This document shows, piece by piece, positions 20,714-28,924 of a stretch of 57,907 bases of DNA. Source of the DNA: Pseudomonadota bacterium. Lineage in GTDB: Bacteria; Desulfobacterota; Desulfovibrionia; Desulfovibrionales; Desulfovibrionaceae. The stretch is from positions 1-57,907 of the forward strand of contig JAEYDL010000004.1 in assembly GCA_023403845.1 (NCBI GenBank), read 5' to 3'. Position numbers and translations under genes: made by a program. How positions within the stretch are numbered: position 1 is the first letter of the stretch; every line of letters starts with the position of its first letter. The notes under the pieces were generated by a model. It was not told where the DNA came from. It saw only the letters and a list, made by a program, of their open reading frames with translations, and searched no databases.

Positions 20714-20733
20714 GCCGTGTTCCTCTCTCCCTG

Positions 20734-20762
20734 CAAAAATGCTCCGAGAAAAATCGGAGCAT
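20734..20762 (-). terminator. Intrinsic terminator in the 5' leader of the respiratory operon
   Basis: On the minus strand, ATGCTCCGA and TCGGAGCAT pair across a six-base loop and are followed by five Ts. The T-run ends 21 bases before the start codon at 20713, so the hairpin lies inside the leader, not behind a gene on this strand. Confidence 0.72.
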
Positions 20763-20835
20763 CTTCAGCCTGCGCCAAGGATGGTTCCGAAAGCAGACTC
20801 CATCCTACGCGCCTCCAGCGGCAGATTCCATTATA
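20763..20835 (-). promoter_or_regulatory. Promoter -10 and structured leader ahead of the respiratory operon
   Basis: A TATAAT box lies at 20835-20830 on the minus strand; no good -35 at 17 bases is seen (TTGCCG lies 22 bases away). The predicted leader forms a first hairpin (AGGATGG at 20806-20800 pairing with CCATCCT, closed further out by GCG/CGC), then the terminator hairpin. The layout resembles an attenuator or riboswitch, but it matches no riboswitch consensus that I know. Confidence 0.45.
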
Positions 20836-20993
20836 GAACCTTCGATCCTATTGGATACGGCAACGCTGCATCATGCAGATTATCATGGAATTCCCATACC
20901 CTCAGGGGATAACGGTAGAACAGAGGCATTCTTCCAAGGACGCGCCGTCCTTGCTCCCGGGAAAATCAATTGTGCAAGAACAGGAGAATTACC

Positions 20994-21305
20994 ATGAAAA
21001 AACTTATGATCGTCGCTTCCGCCCTGCTTACGTTCATGACATTCAGCGTCGCCTTTGCCTCCGATAACGCGGCGGAACTGTTCAAGACGCACTGTCAGGG
21101 CTGTCACGGATCCGATGGTGGCCGCGTTCCCGCCAAGGACGTCGCACCCATCAGAGGACAAAGTGCCGATGCGTTGCTCAAGATGCTGGAAGGCTACAAA
21201 GACGGCTCCTTCGGCGGAACGCGCAAGCAGGTCATGACGAATGTGGTCAAGCGTCTTTCGAGCGAACAGATGAAGAGCGTGGCCGACTACGCTTCCACAC
21301 TGTAG
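20994..21305 (+). CDS. Monoheme cytochrome c553-like periplasmic protein
   Basis: 103 residues. The start at 20994 is set by an AGGAG site and opens a signal peptide (MKKLMIVASALL, cleavage near AFAS). The mature part of about 80 residues has CQGCH for heme attachment close to its N-terminus. The late KRLSSEQMKSVADYAS helix is typical of class I cytochromes c of the c553 type, with the Met in QMK or the VMTNVV stretch as candidate distal ligand. It should shuttle electrons in the periplasm. It is divergent from the CydA-like operon and convergent with the GMC dehydrogenase genes, and could serve either. Confidence 0.88.
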   Translation: MKKLMIVASALLTFMTFSVAFASDNAAELFKTHCQGCHGSDGGRVPAKDVAPIRGQSADALLKMLEGYKDGSFGGTRKQVMTNVVKRLSSEQMKSVADYASTL

Positions 21306-21328
21306 ACGAAGTCGGGACGGAAACCCAA

Positions 21329-21354
21329 AAGGGACGGAGTTCCGTCCCTTTTTT
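21329..21354 (+). terminator. Intrinsic terminator of the cytochrome c553 gene
   Basis: A ten-base-pair stem (AAGGGACGGA and its complement) with a two-base GT spacer is followed by a T-run, 23 bases after the stop codon. Confidence 0.9.
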
Positions 21355-21451
21355 ATTCCATTACTCCAGATCTTCCACCAGAAAAGTCGACCCGCCCGGG
21401 GCATGTCAAAAAAGGAGTCGGGGCCGCTCCGGTGCTTCCGGCAACAGGCCG

Positions 21452-23161
21452 CTATACCAGACTGCCGCCCTTTCTGGCGTAGTTCAAAATCCCCTCCGCG
21501 CAGCGGTAGCCGAGCGCGCCCACGGTTCCCGTAGGATTACAGCCGCCATTGTGCGGAAAATTGCCCGCTCCCACCACAAAGAGATTGTCGGCGTCCCAGT
21601 GCTGCAGCCATGCGTTCACCACGCTGTCCTCCGGACTTCTGCCAGCAATGGTACCGCCTGTATTGTGCGTGGTCTGGTAGGGAACGATGCTGTAATCCTT
21701 TGGAGAAGGCTTGCCTGCGATCGCCACCGGCTTCATGGCCTTCGCTACCTCTTCGATCTTGCGCGTGATGAAGGCGAACAGGGCCCGGTCCTGATCCGTG
21801 AAGTTATAGGTCAGGCGCAAGAGCGGCACCCCGTAGGCATCCCTGTAGGTCGGATCAAGTGAAAGATAATTGTATCGCCAGGCGATGGACGCACCCTGCG
21901 CGCCGATGCCCAGAGAACGATTGAAGCCGTGAACAGACGCCCTTTTGAACGCCGCGCCCCAGGACGGCGTTCCCGGAGGAACGGCGTTGCTTTCGACAGG
22001 CCGCTTGCCGGTCTGGGTCAGCGAAATGACCCCGCCGTGAATGAAGTCGAGTCCGGCATGGTCGAAATTATCGGCATTGAAGTCGTCGTAGCACACGCCG
22101 AGTGCCCCTGCTCCGGCGAACAGATTCATGGGTTCGTTAAAGAACAGCGTGGCGCCCGGAGTGATCTGATAACAATACCCCCGGCCCAGCGTGCCCCGGC
22201 CGGTTTCGGGATCATACCGACGACCGATGTCTGAAACCATAAGAAGTTTGGCGTTGTTCATCACGTAACCGGACAGCACCACCACCTCGGCGGGCTGAAT
22301 GAACTCCTCCATGGTCAGAACATCCACATAGCGTACTCCAGTGACCTTTTTCCCTTTTTTCAGCACCTCCAGTACGTTGGCATTACAGCGGATCTCGCAG
22401 TTTCCCGTCTTCTCGGCCACAGGGACAAAGGTATTGGTAGGTTGCGCCTTGGCGTCATACTCGCAGGCGAAGCGCTCGCAGAAACCGCAATACATGCACG
22501 GATTGTGCGTCATGCCGTCCGGCGTGACATAGGGCTGCGAAGCGATGGCCGCCGGGATCATGTAGGGATGACAGCCCGTCTCTCTGGCCGCCCGTTCAAA
22601 CTCCGTCAGAACGGGCGTCTTCACCAGCGGGGGCATGGGATACGGTTTCGAGCGTCTGCCGCCGAAATGTCCCGGTTCCCCGGCCACGCCGATGGCCAGT
22701 TCGAATTTCGTATAGTACGGCTCAATCTCATCATACGTGAACGGGTAGTCCTGTAACTGATAGTCCTTGCCCAGTTTGTCCCTGCCGTAGCGTTCGTCCG
22801 TCATGGTTCTGATCTGAAAATCATAGGGAGAGAAACGAAAGTTCATACCGTTCCAGTGCGTCCCCGCCCCACCAAGTCCATCGCCCAGCAAAAAGGAACC
22901 GAGACGGCGCATGGGCAGGGCCCGCATGGCTTCCGTATTCCGGAAGCTGACGGTTTCTCTGGAAAGATCCTGCATAAGACCGTAATTGACAGCATAGCGC
23001 CATTCATCGTGGATTTCCTGAAAATCCTCCAGTCCCCTGCGCTCTCCGCGCTCCAGTCCCACGACGGACAAACCGGCCCTTGCGCATTCCGCAAGCACAA
23101 GACTTCCGGCAAATCCCACGCCGACGGCAACCACATCCACCTTTTTCAATGTCCTGACCAT
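21452..23161 (-). CDS. GMC-family FAD dehydrogenase, large subunit (gluconate 2-dehydrogenase-like)
   Basis: 569 residues. The N-terminus has an FAD-binding fold (GVGFAG, then ERG), followed by GMC signatures (GAGTHWNG at about 98-105) and a C-terminal HNTGGTIAGR/NPTGTVGALG region that contributes the active site. A cluster of four Cys (C222, C225, C228, C233) sits where related three-subunit FAD dehydrogenases carry a 3Fe-4S cluster; this assignment is inferred. The protein has no export signal and is probably carried out by the Tat system with the small subunit encoded just upstream (15-base gap). It oxidises a sugar, sugar acid or polyol and should pass electrons to a cytochrome c; no multiheme c subunit is in this operon. 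Confidence 0.88.
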   Translation of the reverse strand: MVRTLKKVDVVAVGVGFAGSLVLAECARAGLSVVGLERGERRGLEDFQEIHDEWRYAVNYGLMQDLSRETVSFRNTEAMRALPMRRLGSFLLGDGLGGAGTHWNGMNFRFSPYDFQIRTMTDERYGRDKLGKDYQLQDYPFTYDEIEPYYTKFELAIGVAGEPGHFGGRRSKPYPMPPLVKTPVLTEFERAARETGCHPYMIPAAIASQPYVTPDGMTHNPCMYCGFCERFACEYDAKAQPTNTFVPVAEKTGNCEIRCNANVLEVLKKGKKVTGVRYVDVLTMEEFIQPAEVVVLSGYVMNNAKLLMVSDIGRRYDPETGRGTLGRGYCYQITPGATLFFNEPMNLFAGAGALGVCYDDFNADNFDHAGLDFIHGGVISLTQTGKRPVESNAVPPGTPSWGAAFKRASVHGFNRSLGIGAQGASIAWRYNYLSLDPTYRDAYGVPLLRLTYNFTDQDRALFAFITRKIEEVAKAMKPVAIAGKPSPKDYSIVPYQTTHNTGGTIAGRSPEDSVVNAWLQHWDADNLFVVGAGNFPHNGGCNPTGTVGALGYRCAEGILNYARKGGSLV

Positions 23162-23176
23162 ATCATTCTCCTCGCT

Positions 23177-23899
23177 CTACTGCATGCTGGACAGGGAAAC
23201 AGGGGGAATATCCTCGAACTTCGCGCTGGTCATGAGAAAATCATAGGCCATCTGCGCACCGGGGTACTGCTTCATGCGCCAGCCGTCCATATTATTGTTG
23301 CCGTTGTAGATGGGATCGGCGTACGCTCCGGCAAGCACGGCCCCGCGCAAGGCGGCAAAGAATACGTCGGACCCGGCTCCGGGAACGGGGAGTTTCCCCG
23401 CCTCGCAATCGACGAGAATACGATCCTGATCCGCTTCTTCAAGCTGCGCAAAATCCCTTTTGAAGCGCTCCCGTGCGGTCCTGTTCAATGCGGCCAGCCC
23501 CTGCCGGAACAGGTCGCGGCGCAACAGAGGAGACTGATAGCCCTGCGTCGGCGCACCGGGGAAAAACGGTCCCTGCGTGTACTCTCTGGCGTTGTAGCCG
23601 TAGGCACCGGCAAGCTGGTTGTCGATGAAATAGGGAACGGCCAGCTCCACGGCTCCGGGACCGAGATCATCCTTCGGGAAAATCCGCTCGGCAGCGGCGG
23701 ACAGAGCGGCAAACTCCACATCGTCGACAAAGAACATCCGGCCACGGGAAAGCGGATTTTCCGCGAGAGGTGCGGCGTGCATCGCGTGCCCCTGCTCCGC
23801 TGCGGAAATGCCCGCCATGCCGAGGGCCGCGGCAGCTCCGGCGGCTGCACCGGTGAATTGAAGAAACCTGCGTCTGCTGAAACCATTTTCTTCGGTCAT
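23177..23899 (-). CDS. Gluconate 2-dehydrogenase subunit 3 family protein (Tat-exported chaperone/small subunit)
   Basis: 240 residues. A classical Tat signal, SRRRFLQF with an Ala-rich hydrophobic segment, opens the protein. The rest fits the gluconate 2-dehydrogenase subunit 3 family: AAAERIFPKDD, then VPYFIDNQL, a YN-rich stretch, and the terminal GGRRMKQYPGA-like pattern. In this family the small subunit forms a complex with the GMC flavoprotein and carries the export signal for both. It precedes the flavoprotein gene, and the two form a two-gene operon. Confidence 0.87.
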   Translation of the reverse strand: MTEENGFSRRRFLQFTGAAAGAAAALGMAGISAAEQGHAMHAAPLAENPLSRGRMFFVDDVEFAALSAAAERIFPKDDLGPGAVELAVPYFIDNQLAGAYGYNAREYTQGPFFPGAPTQGYQSPLLRRDLFRQGLAALNRTARERFKRDFAQLEEADQDRILVDCEAGKLPVPGAGSDVFFAALRGAVLAGAYADPIYNGNNNMDGWRMKQYPGAQMAYDFLMTSAKFEDIPPVSLSSMQ

Positions 23900-24175
23900 G
23901 CGCTTGTCCTCCTTTTTGCCTTCACCCTAACCCTATTTCCCGATATAACTATGATTTTCATTCTTCCACGCTCGAAGAGCGATGTAGAAAACAGGCAAAC
24001 GCAGACGGAGCAAGGCAGAAAACGCCTTCCAGCAAAACGGACCCGGACCCCTCACGACAGACATGCAACAACGAGGAAAAAACAGAAGAAAAGGACAGGC
24101 TGCTCTCTCTTCAAATGCAAAAGGCGGATTCCCGCCATGGAAATCCGCCTTGTCTGACAGGAGGATGAATCCGTC
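23900..24175. other. Intergenic region
   Basis: 276 bases between the dehydrogenase operon and the MFS gene, both leftward. It should hold the promoter of the dehydrogenase operon and contains the MFS terminator. No gene was seen. Confidence 0.5.
24121..24151 (-). terminator. Terminator of the MFS transporter gene
   Basis: AAGGCGGATT and its complement pair across a ten-base loop about 25 bases past the MFS stop codon. The T-run on the minus strand is short (TTTTGC). Confidence 0.6.
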
Positions 24176-25333
24176 TCAGTCATGCGCCGACCGTATGCCG
24201 TCATGCCTGAAGAGACGTGCGCTCGCCGTAAGAAAGAGACACAACCCCAGCGGCAGCAAAAGCGCATTGCGCAGCCCCACCATCCCGGCGAGACCGCCAA
24301 TGCTGGGCGGTATGACCAGAAGTCCGGCATACCCCATTGTGGCCATAACAGTGGTAGCCCGTTGCGGATCAATATCCTTGCGGTCACCTATCCGGCTGAG
24401 CAGCAGAGGCCACATGGGGGCCACTCCAAGTCCCGTCACCGCATAACCCGCGAGACACAGCAACGGCCAGGGGGAAAACAGCACCAGAGACATGCCCGCC
24501 GTCGCCGTCAGACCACCCAGCAGCAATACAGCGTAATCGCCAAAGCGGTCGCGCAGACGGTCCCCCATCAGACGGCACAGGGCAATGCAGACGGAAAAGG
24601 CCCCAAAGCCCAGTGCGGCGAAACTTTCCTCCGCACCCTTGACCGAGTGCAGCAAAAGCGCGCTCCACTCAGCGCAGGAACCTTCCACGGCGAAGGCCGC
24701 GACCCCCAGCAGCCCATAGAAGTAAATAAGCAAGGGAACGGAACCGCGCCGGGCTGCCTGTTCCTTCGGCAGCGTATCCTCCAGCAGATGACGCATGGCC
24801 AGAAACCAGCCCGCCAGGGCCACCGTCGAAACCAGCATGAAATTGGTCAGCGGCGTCTGTTCCAGCGCGGCGAAGCAGGCTCCGAATACCGATCCGGCCA
24901 GTCCTCCCAGACTATAAAAGGCGTGCAGCCGCGACATGCAATGTCTCCGGATACGTCGTTCGAACAGCACGGCCTGCGTGTTCACGGCCACATCCGCCAG
25001 TGCAAAGGCAAAGCCGAGAAAGGCGCTGCCCGCGCTCAAACCGGACGGCGACTGCGCCAGACCACAGAGGGGCAGAGATATAAGCAATCCGAGACTGCTC
25101 AGGCGCAGAATGGACCGGCTGCCCAGAAAACGATTCAAAAGGGGCATCAGGGCGAACCCCGTCAGGCTGCCGCATCCCAGACAAAAGACAACGAGGCCGA
25201 TGATCGCTTCGCTTGCGCCGATCTGCTCCTTGAGAGCGGGAATGCGGGCCGTCAGCTGACCATAGGTCATCCCCAGAGAAAAAAAGAAGAAGACTATGGC
25301 ATAGCCGCAATGACGTACTGCTCTGGCGTTCAT
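24176..25333 (-). CDS. MFS transporter
   Basis: 385 residues from ATG 25333, which has a GGAGAGGAGC site; the longer frame to 25411 adds only a polar tail. Twelve hydrophobic segments are visible. The loop between helices 2 and 3 has the altered MFS motif NRFLGSR, and GDRLRDRFGD matches its second copy. The pattern resembles YbjJ-like family members, whose substrates are unclear. It stands alone, with its own terminator. Confidence 0.85.
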   Translation of the reverse strand: MNARAVRHCGYAIVFFFFSLGMTYGQLTARIPALKEQIGASEAIIGLVVFCLGCGSLTGFALMPLLNRFLGSRSILRLSSLGLLISLPLCGLAQSPSGLSAGSAFLGFAFALADVAVNTQAVLFERRIRRHCMSRLHAFYSLGGLAGSVFGACFAALEQTPLTNFMLVSTVALAGWFLAMRHLLEDTLPKEQAARRGSVPLLIYFYGLLGVAAFAVEGSCAEWSALLLHSVKGAEESFAALGFGAFSVCIALCRLMGDRLRDRFGDYAVLLLGGLTATAGMSLVLFSPWPLLCLAGYAVTGLGVAPMWPLLLSRIGDRKDIDPQRATTVMATMGYAGLLVIPPSIGGLAGMVGLRNALLLPLGLCLFLTASARLFRHDGIRSAHD

Positions 25334-25961
25334 GCTCCTCTCCGTTGAAACAGACTTTTTCCACAGGGTGCGCATGCGTCGTAGTTCCGTGAAATTTTTT
25401 GATGAATCCACCGAAACATCCTGCCCGAACCGGTCTTCCGCAAACGTGCCCCATATCAGAAGGACATGGGTCTAGCGAATCTTTCCATAAAAAACAACGC
25501 GTCCAATCCAAAACAGACTTTTCCGGACAGGGCCTCCGTCTGACACAGCCTCTTCCAGCATGCGACAGGCGGACAGCACTTCCAGAACTGTTTTCTGGTC
25601 CCGCCGGCCCCATTTCCTCAATCGCCGAACATGGCGTCCCGCTTCCATCGGAACAGTCTCAGCCGGGCCGTCCATGCAGAGTTGAGGACCGGCATACCCT
25701 GTCCTGATATGTGGAGATGCGCTCTTGTTCGGGGAATCCTTTTTGTCTAAGCTATTCATGAGCACGGCATGCCATCCCTGCGCAAGACCTTTTCGTCTGC
25801 CCGCGCACGGCTCTCGGCAGGACGAAAAACGGCGTGGCGTCCCCATATGCGTACAGCGTCGAGCCGATGGGCAAAAGCCTGTTCGCCGCAACACGGCGAC
25901 AATCCGATCCGGCCGGGCAGTTCCGCCGTTTGGAGTACACAATCCTTTTTGGAGATAGTCG
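25334..25961. other. Intergenic region, no convincing gene
   Basis: About 630 bases. A 156-residue leftward frame at 25472-25942 and several plus-strand frames are open, but none shows a domain, a natural composition or a clear binding site. The region should hold promoters for the MFS gene (leftward) and the small membrane protein (rightward). Confidence 0.5.
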
Positions 25962-26339
25962 GTGGAAATTTCACGGGAACAGCTTGCAAGGACCTATTCG
26001 GCCAGAACAGACCTTGAATTGGCCATGATTGAGGAATCCGAACTCACGGAGACGGCTCTTGAGGTCTTGCGGGAAGTAAAACGACAAAGGAATATGGGAA
26101 GCAAGACCAGCGAATGTGCCGTCAGAATGGAACGGGAAAAAATACAAAGGGAAAAAAGAGCCAGTTCCAGAAAACAAATGAAGAAGTATCTTCTTTACCT
26201 CTGGCTTCTCTGCGTCATTCTTGCCGTAGAACCGTTCAGACAGCGCGGGCTTGTGCTTGTTCCCGTCATTCTCATGGCTCCCTGCGTTCTCTTTCTCCTG
26301 TACGACAGACACAGAACACGACGGCGCAGCCGCTTCTGA
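25962..26339 (+). CDS. Small membrane protein of unknown function
   Basis: 125 residues from a GTG start preceded by GGAGAT at good spacing. The N-terminal half is charged and helical: an ELTETALEVLREVKRQR stretch suggests an amphipathic or coiled-coil helix. The C-terminal half has two hydrophobic segments (about 75-93 and 97-113) joined by FRQRG and ends in a very basic tail (RHRTRRRSRF). This would fit an inner-membrane protein with both ends in the cytoplasm. I do not recognise the family. Confidence 0.55.
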   Translation: MEISREQLARTYSARTDLELAMIEESELTETALEVLREVKRQRNMGSKTSECAVRMEREKIQREKRASSRKQMKKYLLYLWLLCVILAVEPFRQRGLVLVPVILMAPCVLFLLYDRHRTRRRSRF

Positions 26340-26986
26340 ATTTTCTGTCCAGAACCTTCATGCAGCCGGGGAGGGAAACAGGAGCCGTCCACATCTATGC
26401 GCCTCCTTGGCGAGCTTCGCTCGAAATCCCTGCAGCAGGGCGAAGTTGCAGACAAATATAAAACCGCAAATGTGTAAATACTGAAAAATAAATTTACATA
26501 TTAAAGCATATACATATCTTGTTGCAACCATGCTGCAATTCACATTTTTCCACCAGTCCGGGAGTCAGGCAACTACGGAACTTCCCTTGTACACCAAACG
26601 CCGCAAACAGATCACACTATGCTGAAAGTACCTGCCCTTCTTTCCACCCCTGCAAGGCGGATGTCCACAGAGGTTTCAGACATGGAGGGAACACCGGAAG
26701 TGCTTGAGTTTTCTCTCATGCTTCCCAAACGATGGCCCAGGCAGCCCCAACTTTCCGAACAAATATTCCTTCCATTCAGCCTCGCTCGCCTTTCCCGCAG
26801 GTTGTCTGAAGGTTCGGCAGCAGAACAGTCCCGGAAGATACGGAACCGCGGCTCCGGAAAAAGGTTCTCCTGTGCAATGCGCATCCAGCAATTGTTCCCC
26901 CGATGCATCCCCGCAACCGGAACGCTCTTATGACCTCTTTTGCAATACTCCGAAACAGAAAACGTAAAACCATTTCCTCTTCCGGT
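26340..26986. other. Intergenic region, partly AT-rich
   Basis: About 650 bases with no credible gene. It contains two small hairpins (26411-26440) and an AT-rich stretch at about 26455-26520. Frames of about 100 residues at 26612-26933 overlap on both strands and look like chance. Confidence 0.5.
26411..26440. repeat. Pair of short perfect palindromic hairpins
   Basis: CGAGC-TTC-GCTCG is followed four bases later by CCCTG-CAG-CAGGG. Twin short hairpins of this sort recall REP-like intergenic elements or a terminator end; no second copy was noticed in the window. Confidence 0.4.
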
Positions 26987-27580
26987 TCAAGAGCATTCTG
27001 GCTCGATAAAATGAACGAGATGCCGGTTCCAGTATGTCATAAGCACGCGGCTGTCCTGTCCGTCCAGATTCAGTTGATACATGCGGAAGATAACGGGGAT
27101 ATTCCTGGGCTGCCACTGCTCACGATACGAATAGCGGTAACGCATGCCGATCCTGCGCATGACCTGTCCGCTACGCAAATTCCGCACATCATGTGTGGCC
27201 GTAACCCAGGGCAGTCCCGCCTTTCTCAGGCTGTCCACAACGGCTCGGCAAGCCTCCGTCGCATATCCCTGCCGCCAGAACTTGCGCCCCAGAGCATATC
27301 CCAGATCCCTGCTTTCATCGTCGCTTACATCGACGCAACCGATGAGCGCGCCGTCCGCCTTTCGACAGACAGCATAATGCCAGCCGATCTGCTCCTTGTA
27401 TTTGTCCAGGTACAGGCTCTTCAAAACGGCCCCAGCCTCTTCAGCATCCGCGGGAGGGAAAAGGGGAAGAAAGGCACTGACCTGCGGATCAGCCATGATA
27501 TGAAAAAAGGCGTCGGCATCTCCCTCTGTAAAGCGCCGCAAGATGAGACGTTCCGTCTCAAGAACCGACGAATTTTTCAT
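26987..27580 (-). CDS. GNAT family N-acetyltransferase (RimJ/RimL-like)
   Basis: 197 residues from ATG 27580, which has an AAGGAGGG site; the frame extends upstream without good sequence. It begins LETERLILRRF, the usual opening of RimJ/RimL-like acetyltransferases, and has a DLGYALGRKFWRQGYATEA stretch that forms the acetyl-CoA binding loop (Q/R-x-x-G-x-G/A equivalent). Later come ATHDVRNLRSGQVMRRIGM, with the Asn-Ser-type motif typical of the family. It acetylates an amine on an unknown protein or small molecule. It stands alone. Confidence 0.85.
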   Translation of the reverse strand: MKNSSVLETERLILRRFTEGDADAFFHIMADPQVSAFLPLFPPADAEEAGAVLKSLYLDKYKEQIGWHYAVCRKADGALIGCVDVSDDESRDLGYALGRKFWRQGYATEACRAVVDSLRKAGLPWVTATHDVRNLRSGQVMRRIGMRYRYSYREQWQPRNIPVIFRMYQLNLDGQDSRVLMTYWNRHLVHFIEPECS

Positions 27581-28225
27581 TCCGTTCCCTCCTTGTTCCC
27601 TGATGCATCGACACCTTTCACAAACCTTTTTCCTGCACCCCAAAAGCGCATCAGCCTGAAACCGGACCAACCTTTTCAATGAATGCAAACCATCCGCAGG
27701 GGACAAAACTTTCCGTACTCCGCCGGACTGTTCCGGCCAGCCCCCTGTCCGGATCCTTAAGCAGATGCTTTGGTCAGGTGCTCCGGATGGGAGTTCCGGC
27801 CTGTTCCTCCGCATCATGAGACGTCCGCTGCGGAAGCGTGATGTCCAAAGCCGTTTTGCCATCCATGCATTTCGATATGCGCACGACTACGGAACGACAG
27901 TCTCTCAGGCAAAAGTCCGGTATGGCCGTACCCAGCGCGGGACGCAAAACATACGATGGTGTAATAATTTAATTATTAAAAATAATATATAAAGATGCAA
28001 AACGCATCAATCTCCACAGCGGCTTCTCATGCAGTCATGAAAACAAACAGAACGCCCAACCGGCACGAGATACGTTCGAGGACAGGGTATCGACCTCAAA
28101 CGTCGACACACATGCGCCGCAAGACTGCCGGACAACTTCTCCGCTAATGCGATTTACAGTATCTCCATGAGAGGATACTTTCTGAAAGTATTCGTAAAAA
28201 CTGCAACCTGTCCGGAGACATACCT
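27581..28225. other. Intergenic region upstream of the cupin gene
   Basis: About 645 bases between divergent genes. There is an AT-rich patch at about 27960-27995 and a perfect palindrome at 28175-28191. No credible gene was seen. Confidence 0.5.
28175..28191. promoter_or_regulatory. Perfect 17-base palindrome, candidate operator for the cupin gene
   Basis: ATACTTTC-T-GAAAGTAT, 35 bases before the cupin start codon. Size and symmetry suit a dimeric helix-turn-helix repressor. No T-run follows, so it is not a terminator. Confidence 0.55.
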
Positions 28226-28570
28226 ATGGAAAAACGCATCAGAAATATCGAACACGCCACAGTTCTGGCTCTTGTCGACCAGGTCGCCTGCCAGCCGGGA
28301 CAGATCGTCAGCAAGACTCTGGCCCAGAACAGCTACTACAGCCTGACCCTGTTCGCTTTCGACAAGGGAGAGGAAATCGGCACGCATGACTCGAACGGCG
28401 ACGCGCTGGTCACAATTCTGGAAGGCACGGCGCGAGTGACCATCAACGGAACGGACTTCACCCTGAACACGGGGGAATCCATCATCATGCCTGCAAAAAT
28501 CCCTCACTCCGTCTTTGCGCCGGAACGCTTCAAGATGCAGCTGCTTGTTCTATTCCCCGGCAAGGAATAA
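28226..28570 (+). CDS. Small single-domain cupin protein
   Basis: 114 residues forming one beta-barrel cupin domain. The metal-site pattern is partly present: IGTHDSNGDALVTILEG for motif 1 (one His and an Asp where HxH is usual) and IIMPAKIPHSV for motif 2 with its His. Small proteins of this type bind a metal and a small ligand, or act as stress or detoxification proteins; the substrate is unknown. A perfect palindrome lies just upstream, so transcription is probably controlled by a dedicated repressor. GGAG lies about ten bases before the ATG. Confidence 0.85.
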   Translation: MEKRIRNIEHATVLALVDQVACQPGQIVSKTLAQNSYYSLTLFAFDKGEEIGTHDSNGDALVTILEGTARVTINGTDFTLNTGESIIMPAKIPHSVFAPERFKMQLLVLFPGKE

Positions 28571-28582
28571 GTTGCAACGCTC

Positions 28583-28607
28583 AAGCCCTGCCTGTCGGGG
28601 TTCTTTT
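28583..28607 (+). terminator. Possible terminator of the cupin gene
   Basis: AA-CCCTG and CGGGGTT pair with one bulged G across a short loop and are followed by CTTTT, 13 bases after the stop. Confidence 0.5.
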
Positions 28608-28667
28608 GCGTCCGCCGCATCACCTCCCCCGAACGCCATTTCCTCGTTTCACACTGTCCTGCCCGAA

Positions 28668-28686
28668 AAAGGCACGACGTGCCTTT
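28668..28686. repeat. Short palindrome (9-base arms)
   Basis: AAAGGCACG-A-CGTGCCTTT, preceded by two more As but with no long T-run after it. It may be a terminator working leftward or rightward, or an operator of the cobalamin operon. Confidence 0.45.
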
Positions 28687-28924
28687 CCTGACTACCCCAC
28701 CCGCTTCAGCCCCGTCGAACACTTTGCCTGAAACGTCTTTTCCTGCATATCATCCCTGTAACGCGGCACGTTCGTTCACCCCCTTGCACAGGGACTTCCC
28801 CGAGGCGACTTATGCTCTTCCCGGGCAGAACGGACACTCCCCTGGGGTTGATGGAGACGCGCGGCTGACATATTGAAAAGGGGCGCGGCATCGGCGCGCT
28901 CATTCCGGAACAGGAACCGCATTG

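Larger units (their letters stand above)
28571..28924. other. Region upstream of the cobalamin operon
   Basis: About 350 bases holding the cupin terminator, a short palindrome at 28668-28686 and presumably the promoter of the cobalamin operon. I looked for a cobalamin riboswitch (B12 box and its surrounding helices) and did not recognise one. Confidence 0.5.

Noticed and set aside
25472..25942. 156-residue minus-strand open frame
   Set aside because: No domain, no good ribosome binding site, and overlaps similar chance frames on the other strand.
28571..28924. Cobalamin riboswitch before cbiD
   Set aside because: I could not find a B12 box or its surrounding helices; only a terminator-like hairpin and a short palindrome were seen.
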